A DNA stretch of 64,000 bases from Coriobacteriaceae bacterium (GCA_902363125.1 CABIZD010000011.1:5473-69472); one strand, 5' to 3'. Positions 24,489 to 33,139 are shown, counted from the stretch's first letter. Numbers and translations: made by a program. The notes: generated by a model from the sequence alone, not told the origin.

Positions 24489-25071
24489 CGGGCTCGACCG
24501 TCCAGGTGATCGTTGCAACCTGATCGCCTTCGCCGGTTACGCGGAAGATGTCGCGCGTGACGCGGGCGACGTTTCCGCTTGTCTTGAGCTTAATTTTGTC
24601 CTTGCCGCCGGCAATGCCCTGGTAGCCCATGTCGAAGGCTGCATTCTTGGAAAGATCGAGGCCCGTCCCCTGCATTGCGGCGCTGGCGTTCTGGAGCGCG
24701 CCGTCGGGGCCAACCTTAAAGTCGATGGAGTTCTGTGCGGTTCCGGCTTTGGCGTCGGCAGCAATGGTCCAGGTGTTCATGGCGTCGATCTTCATGTTGG
24801 TGACATGGATGCCGTAGGCCGAATGATTGTCGATGGTGGTCGCGTCTTCTGAGGGGCCCTGAAGCGTGCCGTCGGCCTTGGCGACGAAGGGAATAACCGT
24901 CGGAACTTTGAACTCAACGTTGTCGATCTCGGTCCTGACCATTACTTTCGTGGTTCCAACGCGCCCGGCTGCCATAGCTGGCGTCGGGGCGGCGCCCATT
25001 GCGAGCGCGAGCGCGAGCCCTGCGCCCACGACGAGCGCTCTGGCTCCGTTCATGTTCCTGGTGATGTCCAT
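24472..25071 (-). CDS. Secreted hypothetical protein, possible surface or fibre subunit
   Basis: A 199-residue protein with a signal peptide (ALVVGAGLALALAMGAAPTPAMA). The mature part is a compact, Thr/Asn/Asp-rich, probably beta-sandwich domain of about 165 residues ending in FRVTGEGDQVATITWTVEPG. The overall size and the final strand resemble small surface subunits of the camelysin/TasA or WxL type seen in Gram-positive bacteria, but no signature motif confirms any of these. The ATG follows AAGGAACGACC. It precedes the LAQTG protein in the same operon and is probably exported with it. Confidence 0.6.
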   Translation of the reverse strand: MDITRNMNGARALVVGAGLALALAMGAAPTPAMAAGRVGTTKVMVRTEIDNVEFKVPTVIPFVAKADGTLQGPSEDATTIDNHSAYGIHVTNMKIDAMNTWTIAADAKAGTAQNSIDFKVGPDGALQNASAAMQGTGLDLSKNAAFDMGYQGIAGGKDKIKLKTSGNVARVTRDIFRVTGEGDQVATITWTVEPGAHTA

Positions 25072-25161
25072 GGTCGTTCCTTTCTATTCGCCGCGGGCCG
25101 TCCCCGCGATGATTGGACGAATGCTGGTGAATTGCGTGCGGTGCCGCGTCGGCCGGAAAAG

Positions 25162-25671
25162 CTAGTTCTCGGCTTGCTCAACCCGCACCTTGACACGTGT
25201 CGGATTGCCGTGGCTGTCGAGGGTCTTGGCATCGAGTGCCTGGATCTCGATGTACGCCTCGCCTTCTTTGATGTCGCCGGCGGGGCACGTTTCGATTGTC
25301 TTGCCGGTCTCGACCACACCGGATTCGTACATGGTCTCGTCGTTTTGGATGACGCGGAATCGCTGGGGAAATTTATTGTCTTGGACGTTTTGCACGTTGA
25401 CGCGCAGCTTGCCGTCCTCCTGCAGCTGAGCGACCGGTGCGACCGAAATCGTCATCATGTTGTCGCGGACGATGGCGTCGAGCTCATCTTGGATTTCCTG
25501 ACGCGTTTTGCCCTCGGCCGTCGTAACCGAAGCGCCCGCCTCGGGTACGGGCTGCGACTGCCAAGCGTATAGTCCTACGGCGACAAGGGCACAGACGATG
25601 GCCAAACAGGCAAGGATGAGCTTCTTGTGACGACCCAGGCCTGCAAAGTGGGGTGGCTTCTTCGCGCTCAT
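25162..25671 (-). CDS. Membrane-anchored extracytoplasmic hypothetical protein
   Basis: A 169-residue protein starting at the ATG at 25671, which overlaps the stop of the upstream gene by four bases. A basic N-terminus (GLGRHKKL) is followed by one membrane helix (ILACLAIVCALVAVGLYAW, residues 19-37). The rest is outside the membrane and contains a predicted helix (TRQEIQDELDAIVRDNM) and a beta-rich region with a conserved-looking FRVIQNDETMYESGVVETGK stretch. No known domain is identified. The coupling to a cytoplasmic protein and to secreted proteins downstream suggests a scaffold or anchor role. Confidence 0.6.
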   Translation of the reverse strand: MSAKKPPHFAGLGRHKKLILACLAIVCALVAVGLYAWQSQPVPEAGASVTTAEGKTRQEIQDELDAIVRDNMMTISVAPVAQLQEDGKLRVNVQNVQDNKFPQRFRVIQNDETMYESGVVETGKTIETCPAGDIKEGEAYIEIQALDAKTLDSHGNPTRVKVRVEQAEN

Positions 25672-25964
25672 GCGGCATCCTTGGCGGTATAGATGCGCGC
25701 AAAGGTGGACGGGTTCGCTCCAAAGAGCATGTGAAGCATCAGGCGGCGTGAGTAGACAAGCTCGTCGAAGTCGGGAGGGAGCTCGATGTCGTGGATATGC
25801 GCGATGCGGTGGGCGAGCGCCGAGAACGACTCGGGGTCGCAGATCACATCGGTGGTAACGTGGTAGACCGTCGTATCGGGGAATGCCTCTTCGTCGAAAG
25901 GCAGGAGATGGGGATCGTCGTCGACTTCGATGACGATGCCGTACTGGGGCCAGTAATATGCCAT
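25668..25964 (-). CDS. Small cytoplasmic hypothetical protein, first gene of the secreted-protein operon
   Basis: A 98-residue protein without signal peptide or membrane segment, starting at the ATG behind a GGAGGTTCCC stretch. It is rich in His, Asp and aromatic residues, with DVICDPESFSALAHRIAHIHD in the centre and LMLHMLFGANPSTFARIY near the end, the latter resembling a helical partner-binding motif. No family is recognised. The stop overlaps the next ATG by four bases. The gene starts a transcription unit that includes four exported proteins, so it may be a regulator or chaperone for them, but no evidence supports one over the other. Confidence 0.55.
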   Translation of the reverse strand: MAYYWPQYGIVIEVDDDPHLLPFDEEAFPDTTVYHVTTDVICDPESFSALAHRIAHIHDIELPPDFDELVYSRRLMLHMLFGANPSTFARIYTAKDAA

Positions 25965-26310
25965 GGGAACCTCCCTGCTTCTGGGGCCAAAACTTCTGTC
26001 GGTTTTGGCTGTCGATGCCGACGGTATCAGCCACTACTTGACCAATTGCTGACCAAATGCTTGACGGATTGGTGTCTCCGCAGGTAAAAGGCGGCAAAAA
26101 ATACTCCAACTTTTTTCAAGCGACAATCGCGCGGTCGGCGACGGCGGGGCCATATGTGTCAAAAGCATCGTCTGCCGAGGAAATCAAGCCGCTCGCCGAA
26201 TTGCACGAACGTAAAAATCGCCAATTATGGAGACGGTCTCGAACACGTCGACGAAACGATGCGGTAACATCTCCCTGCAAACACTGTAGTTAGCTAAAGG
26301 GGGAGTTCGC
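25965..26310. promoter_or_regulatory. Divergent promoter region with three spaced TGAC repeats
   Basis: This 346-base gap lies between the secreted-protein operon (minus) and the lactate dehydrogenase gene (plus). It holds no gene. TGACCA at 26039, TGACCA at 26050 and TGACGG at 26062 form three direct repeats at 11 and 12 base spacing, close to one helical turn, as for a response-regulator or GntR-like operator. On the plus side TTGCAC at about 26201 with AATTAT 16 bases downstream is a possible promoter for the dehydrogenase operon. Both assignments are by eye. Confidence 0.35.
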
Positions 26311-27912
26311 GTGTCTGCAACCATCAAACCCTTCACCGACGAGTTCGAAGAGTATGGTCGCGATGAGTCTCGCGCATCGGGCGAGGCCTCGAGCATCTCG
26401 TTTCCGACAACGGAAGACGAGGTCCGTGCCATTTTGGAAAAGCTCCATGCCGAGCGTGTCCCGGTAACGGTTCAGGGCGCCCGAACCGGCCTTGCCGCCG
26501 GTGCCGTGCCCCACGGCGGGCATATCCTCAATACTTCCCGTATGAATCGCTACTTGGGCCTTCGCCGCGATGAACAAGGCCAATTTCTGCTGCGCGTGGA
26601 GCCGGGCGTTGTGCTCTCGGAGCTGCGCAAGCAGCTGAGCAAGAAGGTGCTGCCGACTGCTGGTTGGGACCAGGCATCGCTTGAGGCCTACGAGGAGTTC
26701 CAAGAGGCCCCCGAGCAGTTCTTTCCCACCGATCCCACCGAGGCATCTGCCTGTCTGGGCGGCATGGCGCCATGTAACGCCTCTGGTGCCCGCAGCTACG
26801 CCTACGGTCCCATGCGCCCACATATCACGGGACTCCACGTCGCGCTGGCTGATGGCGATTTGCTTGAGCTTCAGCGCGGCGAGGCTTTTGCCCAGGGCCG
26901 CCACCTGTCGCTCGTGACGGCAGTGGGCCGTACGCTCGAGCTCGATCTTCCCGGCTATACCATGCCCAAGACAAAAAATGCCTCAGGCTATTTCGTTGCG
27001 GACGAAATGGACGCCATCGACCTCTTTATCGGTGCTTGCGGCACGCTCGGCGTTATCACCGAGCTCGAGATTGCCCTGCAGGCGGCGCCTGCGGTCGTTT
27101 GGGGTGTGAGCTGCTTTTTCAATAGCGAAGACAAGGCCGTGTCCTTTACCGATTCCATGCGTCCCGTCCTGTCCCATGCGGCTGCCATCGAGTACTTCGA
27201 CGCTGGCGCCCTGGATATTCTACGTCGCCAGCGCGAGCAGTCGACGGCGTTTGCCTCGCTGCCGGCGCTCGACAAAGAGGCCAAGGTCTGTGTCTACGTG
27301 GAGCTCGACTGCGATGACGAGGCCCAGGCGACCGAGGAACTGTACCACCTGGGATGGGTGCTCGAGTTTGCGGGTGGCCGCGACGATGCGACATGGGTCG
27401 CGCGCACCGAGGTTGATCGCGAGTGCCAGCGGTTCTTCCGCCATGCGGTCCCCGAGAGCGTCAACATGCTTATCGACGAGCGTCGCCGCACGGATCCCAC
27501 CATCACCAAACTGGGTTCGGACATGTCGGTGCCCAATGCACGCCTTGCCGATGTCGTGGCCCTCTATCGCCGCACACTGGCCGAAAGCGGGCTTGAATCT
27601 GCTGCCTGGGGGCACATCGGTAACAACCATCTGCATGTGAACATCCTGCCGCGCGATGCGCAGGACTACCGTCGCGGTGGCGAGCTGTTTGCCCAGTGGG
27701 CTGCGGAGGTAACGGCTATGGGCGGTGCCGTTTCTGCCGAGCACGGCGTCGGCAAGATCAAGGCGGGCTTCTTAGAGACGATGTACGGTCACGAGGCCAT
27801 GGTCGAGTCGGCGCGGCTCAAGCTCCAGCTCGATCCCGACGGGCAGCTGGGTCGCGGCAACCTGTTTTCGGAGAAGCTCTTGGATGAGCTCGTCCAGAAA
27901 GGGGGCGCGTGA
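26311..27912 (+). CDS. FAD-linked lactate/2-hydroxyacid dehydrogenase (GlcD family), Etf partner
   Basis: A 533-residue flavoprotein. The N-terminal PCMH FAD-binding domain shows ARTGLAAGAVPHGGHIL near residue 55 and APCNASGARSYAYGP near 151. The C-terminal cap has WGHIGNNHLHVN near 430 and AVSAEHGVGKIK near 470, which carry the metal/substrate histidines of the GlcD/D-lactate dehydrogenase family. The start is a GTG behind AAGGGGGAG. It is followed with a four-base overlap by etfB and then etfA, so electrons probably go to an electron transfer flavoprotein, as in the Acetobacterium woodii LctBCD complex, in which lactate oxidation with NAD+ is driven by reduced ferredoxin. The exact hydroxyacid is not readable. 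Confidence 0.88.
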   Translation: MSATIKPFTDEFEEYGRDESRASGEASSISFPTTEDEVRAILEKLHAERVPVTVQGARTGLAAGAVPHGGHILNTSRMNRYLGLRRDEQGQFLLRVEPGVVLSELRKQLSKKVLPTAGWDQASLEAYEEFQEAPEQFFPTDPTEASACLGGMAPCNASGARSYAYGPMRPHITGLHVALADGDLLELQRGEAFAQGRHLSLVTAVGRTLELDLPGYTMPKTKNASGYFVADEMDAIDLFIGACGTLGVITELEIALQAAPAVVWGVSCFFNSEDKAVSFTDSMRPVLSHAAAIEYFDAGALDILRRQREQSTAFASLPALDKEAKVCVYVELDCDDEAQATEELYHLGWVLEFAGGRDDATWVARTEVDRECQRFFRHAVPESVNMLIDERRRTDPTITKLGSDMSVPNARLADVVALYRRTLAESGLESAAWGHIGNNHLHVNILPRDAQDYRRGGELFAQWAAEVTAMGGAVSAEHGVGKIKAGFLETMYGHEAMVESARLKLQLDPDGQLGRGNLFSEKLLDELVQKGGA

Positions 27913-28730
27913 AGATGAGCGATTTCCATATGGTGGTGTGCGTCAAGGCCGTGCCGGGCAGCACCGAGGTCAAGATGGACCCCAAGACCAATACCATCGT
28001 GCGCGATGGCAAGCAGGCGGTCATTAATCCCTTTGATGCGAGCGCTTTGGAATGCGCGCTGGCGCTGAAGGACGACTTTATCGGCTTTGGCATGGATGTG
28101 CGCGTGACGGTGGTGTCGATGGGCATCCCCGCGACCGAGTCGCTGCTGCGCGACTGCATCGCCCGAGGCGCCGACGACGCGCTGCTGCTGACCGATCGCG
28201 CCTTTGCAGGTGCCGATACCCTGGCGACCACCTATGCTCTCAAATGCGGCATCGAGGCGCTCGACGAGGACTTCGACCTGCTCATCTGCGGCAAGATGGC
28301 GGTGGATGGCGATACGGCCCAGATTGGTCCCGAGCTTGCCGGTGCCTTTGAGATTCCCTGCGTGACCGACGTGAGTTGCGTGCAGAGCGCGGGCTTTACG
28401 ACCTGTGGCTCGCTGGCGCTCATTCACGGATGCGATGCCGGCGAGGAGACGGTGTATCTTGAGATGCCGTGCGCGATGACGACTGCCAAGGAGATTGGCC
28501 AGTTGCGTATGCCGAGTATTGCCGGTATTCGCGCGGCGGAGGAGGCGGACGTGCGCGTGGTCAGTGCCGCCGACGTGAACGCCGACCCCGCGCGTTGCGG
28601 TCTTGCCGGGTCGCCGACACAGGTCGTGCGCTCGTTTGTGCCCGACCGTGACCAAACGTGCGAGGCCGTTGAGGGAACGGCGTCCGAGCAGGCGGTAAAA
28701 CTTGCCAAGATTATCGAGGGGATGGCATAG
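27909..28730 (+). CDS. etfB: Electron transfer flavoprotein beta subunit
   Basis: A 273-residue EtfB/FixA-type subunit that carries the bifurcating FAD or AMP in the small domain and docks with EtfA. Family segments are VVCVKAVPGSTEVK at residues 9-22, NPFDASALECALALK near 40, TLATTYALKCGIE near 103, and CGKMAVDGDTAQIGPELA near 127. Two starts are possible: the GTG at 27909 overlapping the previous stop, or ATG at 27915. The etfA gene begins on the base after its stop. The three genes form one translationally coupled unit. Confidence 0.92.
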   Translation: MKMSDFHMVVCVKAVPGSTEVKMDPKTNTIVRDGKQAVINPFDASALECALALKDDFIGFGMDVRVTVVSMGIPATESLLRDCIARGADDALLLTDRAFAGADTLATTYALKCGIEALDEDFDLLICGKMAVDGDTAQIGPELAGAFEIPCVTDVSCVQSAGFTTCGSLALIHGCDAGEETVYLEMPCAMTTAKEIGQLRMPSIAGIRAAEEADVRVVSAADVNADPARCGLAGSPTQVVRSFVPDRDQTCEAVEGTASEQAVKLAKIIEGMA

Positions 28731-29936
28731 ATGAGCGGACTGATTATCGATAGCGAAGCCTGTGTCGGCTGCGGTCGCTGCGTTCGCGCCTGTGCCTCGG
28801 GCGGCATCGTAGTGGAAGGCGAACGACCCAGCCGATGCGCCCGCGTAACCGACGGCTGCATCCTATGCGGTGGGTGCGTCGACGCCTGCCCTGTCAACGC
28901 TATCTCGATCGAGCGTGACGAGACCGCCGGCGCGGTTGACCTCGATGCGTATCGAGACATTTGGGTATTCGTGCAGACCGACGAGCACGATACGGTGACT
29001 CCCGTTGCCTACGAGCTTATGGGCAAGGGCCGCGAGCTTGCCGATGCTCGTGGCTGCCGTCTGGTGGCACTGGCCGGCATGGGCCCCGAGGGTTCTCTCG
29101 GTGACCTGGAGCATCTGGTTTGCGCGGGCGCCGACGAAGTCCTGGCCTGTCGCGACGAGCGCCTGCGCCAAAACGATGCGGAGGTCTACGCCAGCTTGAT
29201 CTGCGATTTGGTAGCCGAACGCAAACCCGAGGCCATCCTATACGGTGCGACCGCTTTTGGCCGCGAACTGGCACCCGGCGTTGCCGTGCGTTTGCAGACG
29301 GGCCTTACGGCTGACTGCACCGTACTTTCGATGGATACGGAGACGGGACTGCTGCAACAGACGCGTCCGGCGTTTGGCGGCAACCTGATGGCCACCATTG
29401 TCTGCCCCAATCATCGTCCCCAGATGGCAACGGTGCGCCCCGGTATCTTTAAGGCTCCCGACTTCGACTACGGCCGTTCCGGCACGATCACCCAGGTGAT
29501 GCTTGCGGAAGACGCCAGGGCTCGTGTCGAGATTTCGATTCCCGCCGAGGAGTGGGGGCAGCAGGCTTCGATCGCCGATGCCGAGCGCCTGGTCGTGGTG
29601 GGTCGCGGCATTGGTTCCAAGAAAAACCTGCCACTGATGCGAAGGCTTGCCGAGGCCCTGGGAGCCGAGCTTGGTTGCACGCGACCTGTCGTGGAGGCCG
29701 GCTGGTTGGAGTATCGCCATCAGATTGGCCAGACCGGCGTATCGGTTTCGCCCAAGCTTCTCGTGAGTATCGGTGTTTCGGGCGCCATCCAGCATCTTGC
29801 CGGCATCGGTGGGGCGGAGTGCATTATCGCCATCAACGAGGACCCGGATGCCCCCATTTTTGGTGCTGCCCAGTACGAGGTTGTTGGGGATGCCGTCGAG
29901 GTCGTCGAGGAGCTGCTGGCCCAGCTTGAGCGCTAG
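28731..29936 (+). CDS. etfA: Electron transfer flavoprotein alpha subunit with N-terminal ferredoxin domain
   Basis: A 401-residue EtfA/FixB-type subunit. The first 60 residues are a 2[4Fe-4S] ferredoxin domain with CVGCGRCVRAC at residues 11-21 and CILCGGCVDAC near 44. The remainder is the two-domain flavoprotein, with GATAFGRELAPGVAVRL near 170 and the FAD-binding C-terminal region around 310-370 (GVSGAIQHLAG and INEDPDAPIF). The added ferredoxin domain is a mark of Etf that couples to ferredoxin, as in the LctC subunit of the A. woodii lactate dehydrogenase. The gene ends with a stop that overlaps the stop of a convergent HD-domain gene by three bases. Confidence 0.92.
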   Translation: MSGLIIDSEACVGCGRCVRACASGGIVVEGERPSRCARVTDGCILCGGCVDACPVNAISIERDETAGAVDLDAYRDIWVFVQTDEHDTVTPVAYELMGKGRELADARGCRLVALAGMGPEGSLGDLEHLVCAGADEVLACRDERLRQNDAEVYASLICDLVAERKPEAILYGATAFGRELAPGVAVRLQTGLTADCTVLSMDTETGLLQQTRPAFGGNLMATIVCPNHRPQMATVRPGIFKAPDFDYGRSGTITQVMLAEDARARVEISIPAEEWGQQASIADAERLVVVGRGIGSKKNLPLMRRLAEALGAELGCTRPVVEAGWLEYRHQIGQTGVSVSPKLLVSIGVSGAIQHLAGIGGAECIIAINEDPDAPIFGAAQYEVVGDAVEVVEELLAQLER

Positions 29937-30745
29937 GCGCGCGCCAGCCAGTCGCGCATCTCGTCCTTTAGGCGGCTCCAGGTTGCCTGCGTGGCGGGGT
30001 CGGTAAAGGGCCGCGTGATGCCAAAGGGCGCGTCGAGCAGGCGGTGGATATCGCCCTGTTCGCGCGCCAGCGCGCGGCTTGCTGGATAGACGAGCTCAAA
30101 CATAAAGCAGATGAGTCCCACCAAGAAGTCGGCGGGCTCGTTGCGTTCATCGCGTGCGACGCAGCGGTGCTCGTCAAAGGCGGCAAGTGTCGGCGACGAG
30201 AAACGGCTGCCGAGAAACGTCTTCTCGTCCACCTTGAGGATGGTGTCGACGGTGCTGTCGGCGATGGTGCGCATAATGTCGATCTTGTCACCATCGCGCA
30301 CGATATCGCAGAAGCTTCGCGTGCGCACGTCGAGCTGCGCGGGTAGACGGAAATCGCTGTGATAGGCAATGCTCGCTCGGATGAGCTCATCTTCTGCCGG
30401 GTCATCGATAAAGTCGCGGATGCTCGTTACGGCGGGTGCATCGGCGGGATTCTCGCCAAAGAGGACCTCGATGCCCAGCGCCGCATGGCTCATGCTCTCG
30501 GCGTCCTTAAAGGTGTCCCAGCGTCTCAGCTGCTCAAAGCGGCCCATATCGTGTAGCAGGCCGCAAAGCCATGCCAGGTCAATATCTTCTGACGACCAGC
30601 CCTGCTCGCGCGCTACGGCATCGCATGCCTCGGCCACGTGGTACGTATGCTCGATTTTGAGCGCGATGCGTGGGTTGGTGGCGTCGTAGGCATCGGTGTA
30701 GCTTTTGAAGGCCGCGCGCGCCCGGTCTCGATCGATAGCTGTCAT
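29933..30745 (-). CDS. HD-domain phosphohydrolase
   Basis: A 270-residue protein with an HD superfamily core. The metal ligands are H33 in KIEHTYHV, the HD pair in CGLLHDMGRFEQ near residue 67, and a further Asp in IDIMRTIAD near 156. HD proteins hydrolyse phosphomonoesters, cyclic dinucleotides or nucleotides; the substrate is not visible here. The gene runs against the etfA stop and the two stop codons overlap. Upstream is a divergent gene pair for branched-chain amino acid export. It is read as a single-gene unit. Confidence 0.85.
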   Translation of the reverse strand: MTAIDRDRARAAFKSYTDAYDATNPRIALKIEHTYHVAEACDAVAREQGWSSEDIDLAWLCGLLHDMGRFEQLRRWDTFKDAESMSHAALGIEVLFGENPADAPAVTSIRDFIDDPAEDELIRASIAYHSDFRLPAQLDVRTRSFCDIVRDGDKIDIMRTIADSTVDTILKVDEKTFLGSRFSSPTLAAFDEHRCVARDERNEPADFLVGLICFMFELVYPASRALAREQGDIHRLLDAPFGITRPFTDPATQATWSRLKDEMRDWLARA

Positions 30746-30871
30746 AATGACTTCCTAAAAAGTTGTGTCTTTCGATCCGGTGGCAATTGTAGGTGAACTC
30801 GGTTGCTGCCGGATGATGATTCTGCCGTGTCGCTACATGCGGCTCGGAGACCTTGTCAGGATGAGAAACGT

Positions 30872-31564
30872 ATGGTGCTCAAAATCGTTAGAACCGTCTG
30901 GCCGGTGATGCTTACCTATGTTGCAATAGGCGCGCCGTGCGGAATGATCATGGGGCAGACGGGAATGGAGCCCTGGATGGTCTTTGCTCTAAGCAGTACG
31001 TTTGTGACGGGCAGCGGCCAGTTTATGATCTGCAACCTGTGGCTGGCGGGTGTGCCTGCAGCATCGATCGTCGCGAGCGTTGCCGCCATCTCCTCGCGTT
31101 TTGCGCTTTACTCGGCATCGATCGCACCGCATCTGAGGGGTGCCTCGAAGCGTCAGACGCTGGCTGTTGCCGCGACACTTACCGAGGAGGCATATGGCAT
31201 CTCGCTTGCCAAGTTGGTTGAAGGGGAGGATTGGGGCCCGCGCGAGTCCTTTGTGCTCAACGTGATCCTCATCGCAACATGGGGCGTTTCGTGTACGATG
31301 GGCGCCATCGTCGGCGCCGTTGTCGATGTTCCCACCGCCATTGCAGCCTTTGTCTGCACCTCGCTCTTTATCTGCCTGCTCTTTTCGCAGCGGCTGTCGC
31401 GCGGTAACGTTGTCGCGGCGGTTTCGGGCGCGGTGTCCGTCGCCGTATGCAAGTTCTTGGGCCTCGCGAATATTGCCGTGCCGGCAAGCGTCGTGGTCGG
31501 CATTGCCATTGCGCTGGCGTGCGATGCTGTATTTGACGGAAGAGGTGCCCGCGATGCCCGCTAA
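30872..31564 (+). CDS. azlC: AzlC family branched-chain amino acid exporter, large subunit
   Basis: A protein of about 230 residues. The frame extends upstream to 30803, but the ATG at 30872, with MVLKIVRTVWPVMLTY at the N-terminus, is preferred because the upstream part has polar, non-membrane sequence. It has about six membrane helices, a FVTGSGQFM segment near 50 and SSRFALYSASIAPHLRG near 77, both typical of AzlC proteins (LIV-E family). With AzlD it exports branched-chain amino acids or azaleucine. The azlD gene overlaps its end by 11 bases. Confidence 0.85.
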   Translation: MVLKIVRTVWPVMLTYVAIGAPCGMIMGQTGMEPWMVFALSSTFVTGSGQFMICNLWLAGVPAASIVASVAAISSRFALYSASIAPHLRGASKRQTLAVAATLTEEAYGISLAKLVEGEDWGPRESFVLNVILIATWGVSCTMGAIVGAVVDVPTAIAAFVCTSLFICLLFSQRLSRGNVVAAVSGAVSVAVCKFLGLANIAVPASVVVGIAIALACDAVFDGRGARDAR

Positions 31565-31877
31565 CGAGTTCTTGGTTCTGTGGCTGTCGTCGTGGGCTGC
31601 TATCGCGTTCTTTCGCATCGCGCCGGCGTTCGCCTTGCGCGGGCGGACCCTGTCGCCCCGCATTACCGAGGCCCTGGGCTATATCCCGCCCGCTGCCTTT
31701 GCCGCGCTGGTCGCCAACGACTTGGTGAACCCCGGCGCGTTCGACGCGGGACTCTGGCCTGCCTTGGTTCCCTGGATTGCGGCCGCCGGCGTCGTGGTCG
31801 TGGCGGTCAAGACAAAATCGATGCTGTGGTGCTGCGTCTCGGGCATCGTACTCTATTTCGTCTTGAGCCTTATATAG
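31554..31877 (+). CDS. azlD: AzlD family branched-chain amino acid exporter, small subunit
   Basis: A 107-residue membrane protein with three to four helices, read in another frame within the last codons of azlC. The ATG at 31554 follows AGAGGTG. AzlD-type segments are WAAIAFFRIAPAFALRGRTL near the N-terminus and YIPPAAFAALVANDL near 43-57. It acts with AzlC as a two-component exporter. The overlap keeps the subunits in step. The pair is read as one unit and is followed by the KdgT-type permease. Confidence 0.88.
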   Translation: MPANEFLVLWLSSWAAIAFFRIAPAFALRGRTLSPRITEALGYIPPAAFAALVANDLVNPGAFDAGLWPALVPWIAAAGVVVVAVKTKSMLWCCVSGIVLYFVLSLI

Positions 31878-32027
31878 GGGTGGCGTCGCGGGCGCCGAAT
31901 CTCGTTCCATCCCAACTTGTCGAATTTTTCACCGAGCTGGTCTATTTCTTCTGGTACCATGGTCAAACTTTACTGTAGCAAAGCATGACGTGGGCTTTTG
32001 TTCCGCGTCAGCGGAAATGGGGGTTTC

Positions 32028-33050
32028 ATGGCACAGGAAGCGACTGCCAACGAGCAAAAGAAATTCAAGGTTCCGCGCATCCCGGGCGACATCATGATCT
32101 ATCCGATGATCGTCGGTCTTTTGCTCAACACCTTCTGCCCGCAGGTTTTTGAGATCGGCGGCTTCTTTACGGCTGCCTGCCGCGGTGGCTCCAATACCAT
32201 CGTCGCCGCGATCCTGCTGTTTGTGGGCGCCGGCATCAGCTTCAAGTCCACGCCGGGCGCCATCAAGACCGGCATCGTCGTGCTGATTCCCAAGCTGGTC
32301 GTCGCAGCGGCTCTCGGCCTGGGCGTGGCATATTTCTTTAACGATAACTTCCTGGGTCTGAGCTCCGTGTCTATCATCGGCGGCATTACGTTTTGCAACA
32401 TGGCGCTCTATACGGGCATCATGGGCGAGTTCGGCGATGAGTCCGAGCAGGGCGCCGTCGGTATCCTGTTCTTTACGGCCGGCCCCGCCGTCACGATGAT
32501 CATCCTTGGTGTTTCGGGCCTTGCCAACATCCCTGTCGGTACTATCATCGGCTCCATTTTGCCGCTCGTTATCGGCATGGTTCTGGGCAACCTGTTCCCG
32601 TTTATCAAGAACCTGCTAGTTCCCGGTGCCAACCCTGCGATTGCCGTCATCGGATTTCAGCTTGGCGCGTCCATGAGCCTGTCGAGCTTTATCACCGGTG
32701 GTATTTCCGGCATCTTGCTGGGCCTTGTCACGCTGTTTGTCGTCGGTCCCATCACCTTTGCGTTCGAGCGCCTGTGCGGTGGTAACGGCAAGGCTGCCGT
32801 GGCTTGCTCCACCATCGCCGGCACGGCTATGACCACGCCGGTTGCTCTCGCCGAGGTCGCGCCGCGCTACGCCGAGCTTGCGCCCACCGCGTACGCCCAG
32901 ATCGCCACTGCCGTTATCATCACGGCAATCATGGCTCCGATTCTGACCGGCTGGGTCGACAAGAAGTTCTGTCAGGGCAAGGAGGACCTGTCGCCTGCCG
33001 GTGTCGAGGCCATCGAGGAGGCCGTCGCGACCGACATCGATGGCGAGTAG
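32028..33050 (+). CDS. KdgT family 2-keto-3-deoxygluconate-type permease
   Basis: A 340-residue membrane protein with about ten helices. The ATG at 32028 follows GGGGGTTTC; an upstream in-frame codon at 31998 has no ribosome site. KdgT-family segments are PGDIMIYPMIVGLLLNTFCP near residue 18, TAACRGGSNTIVAAILLFVGAG near 50, and TIAGTAMTTPVALAEVAP near 263. The family carries 2-keto-3-deoxygluconate with protons, feeding the Entner-Doudoroff or pectin pathway. No pectin or KDG-kinase gene is near, so the true substrate could differ. Confidence 0.82.
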   Translation: MAQEATANEQKKFKVPRIPGDIMIYPMIVGLLLNTFCPQVFEIGGFFTAACRGGSNTIVAAILLFVGAGISFKSTPGAIKTGIVVLIPKLVVAAALGLGVAYFFNDNFLGLSSVSIIGGITFCNMALYTGIMGEFGDESEQGAVGILFFTAGPAVTMIILGVSGLANIPVGTIIGSILPLVIGMVLGNLFPFIKNLLVPGANPAIAVIGFQLGASMSLSSFITGGISGILLGLVTLFVVGPITFAFERLCGGNGKAAVACSTIAGTAMTTPVALAEVAPRYAELAPTAYAQIATAVIITAIMAPILTGWVDKKFCQGKEDLSPAGVEAIEEAVATDIDGE

Positions 33051-33095
33051 CAATCGCTATCAATCAATGATGCCGGCGTGCAATTCGCGCCGTCC

Positions 33096-33139
33096 GAGCG
33101 CCCGAACAGAAACTGTTTTGCAGTGATGTTCGGGCGCTC
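33096..33139. terminator. GC-rich hairpin after the KdgT-type gene
   Basis: GAGCGCCCGAACA (33096-33108) pairs perfectly with TGTTCGGGCGCTC (33127-33139) over 13 bp; the loop has a minor inner hairpin. The T run is weak (TGCTATGATTCCCTTTATCC), so termination efficiency is uncertain. Confidence 0.6.

Noticed and set aside
25672..26109. Longer start for the membrane-anchored hypothetical protein
   Set aside because: The extension overlaps the 98-residue gene in a different frame and has no signal or ribosome site; the ATG at 25671 is coupled to the upstream stop.
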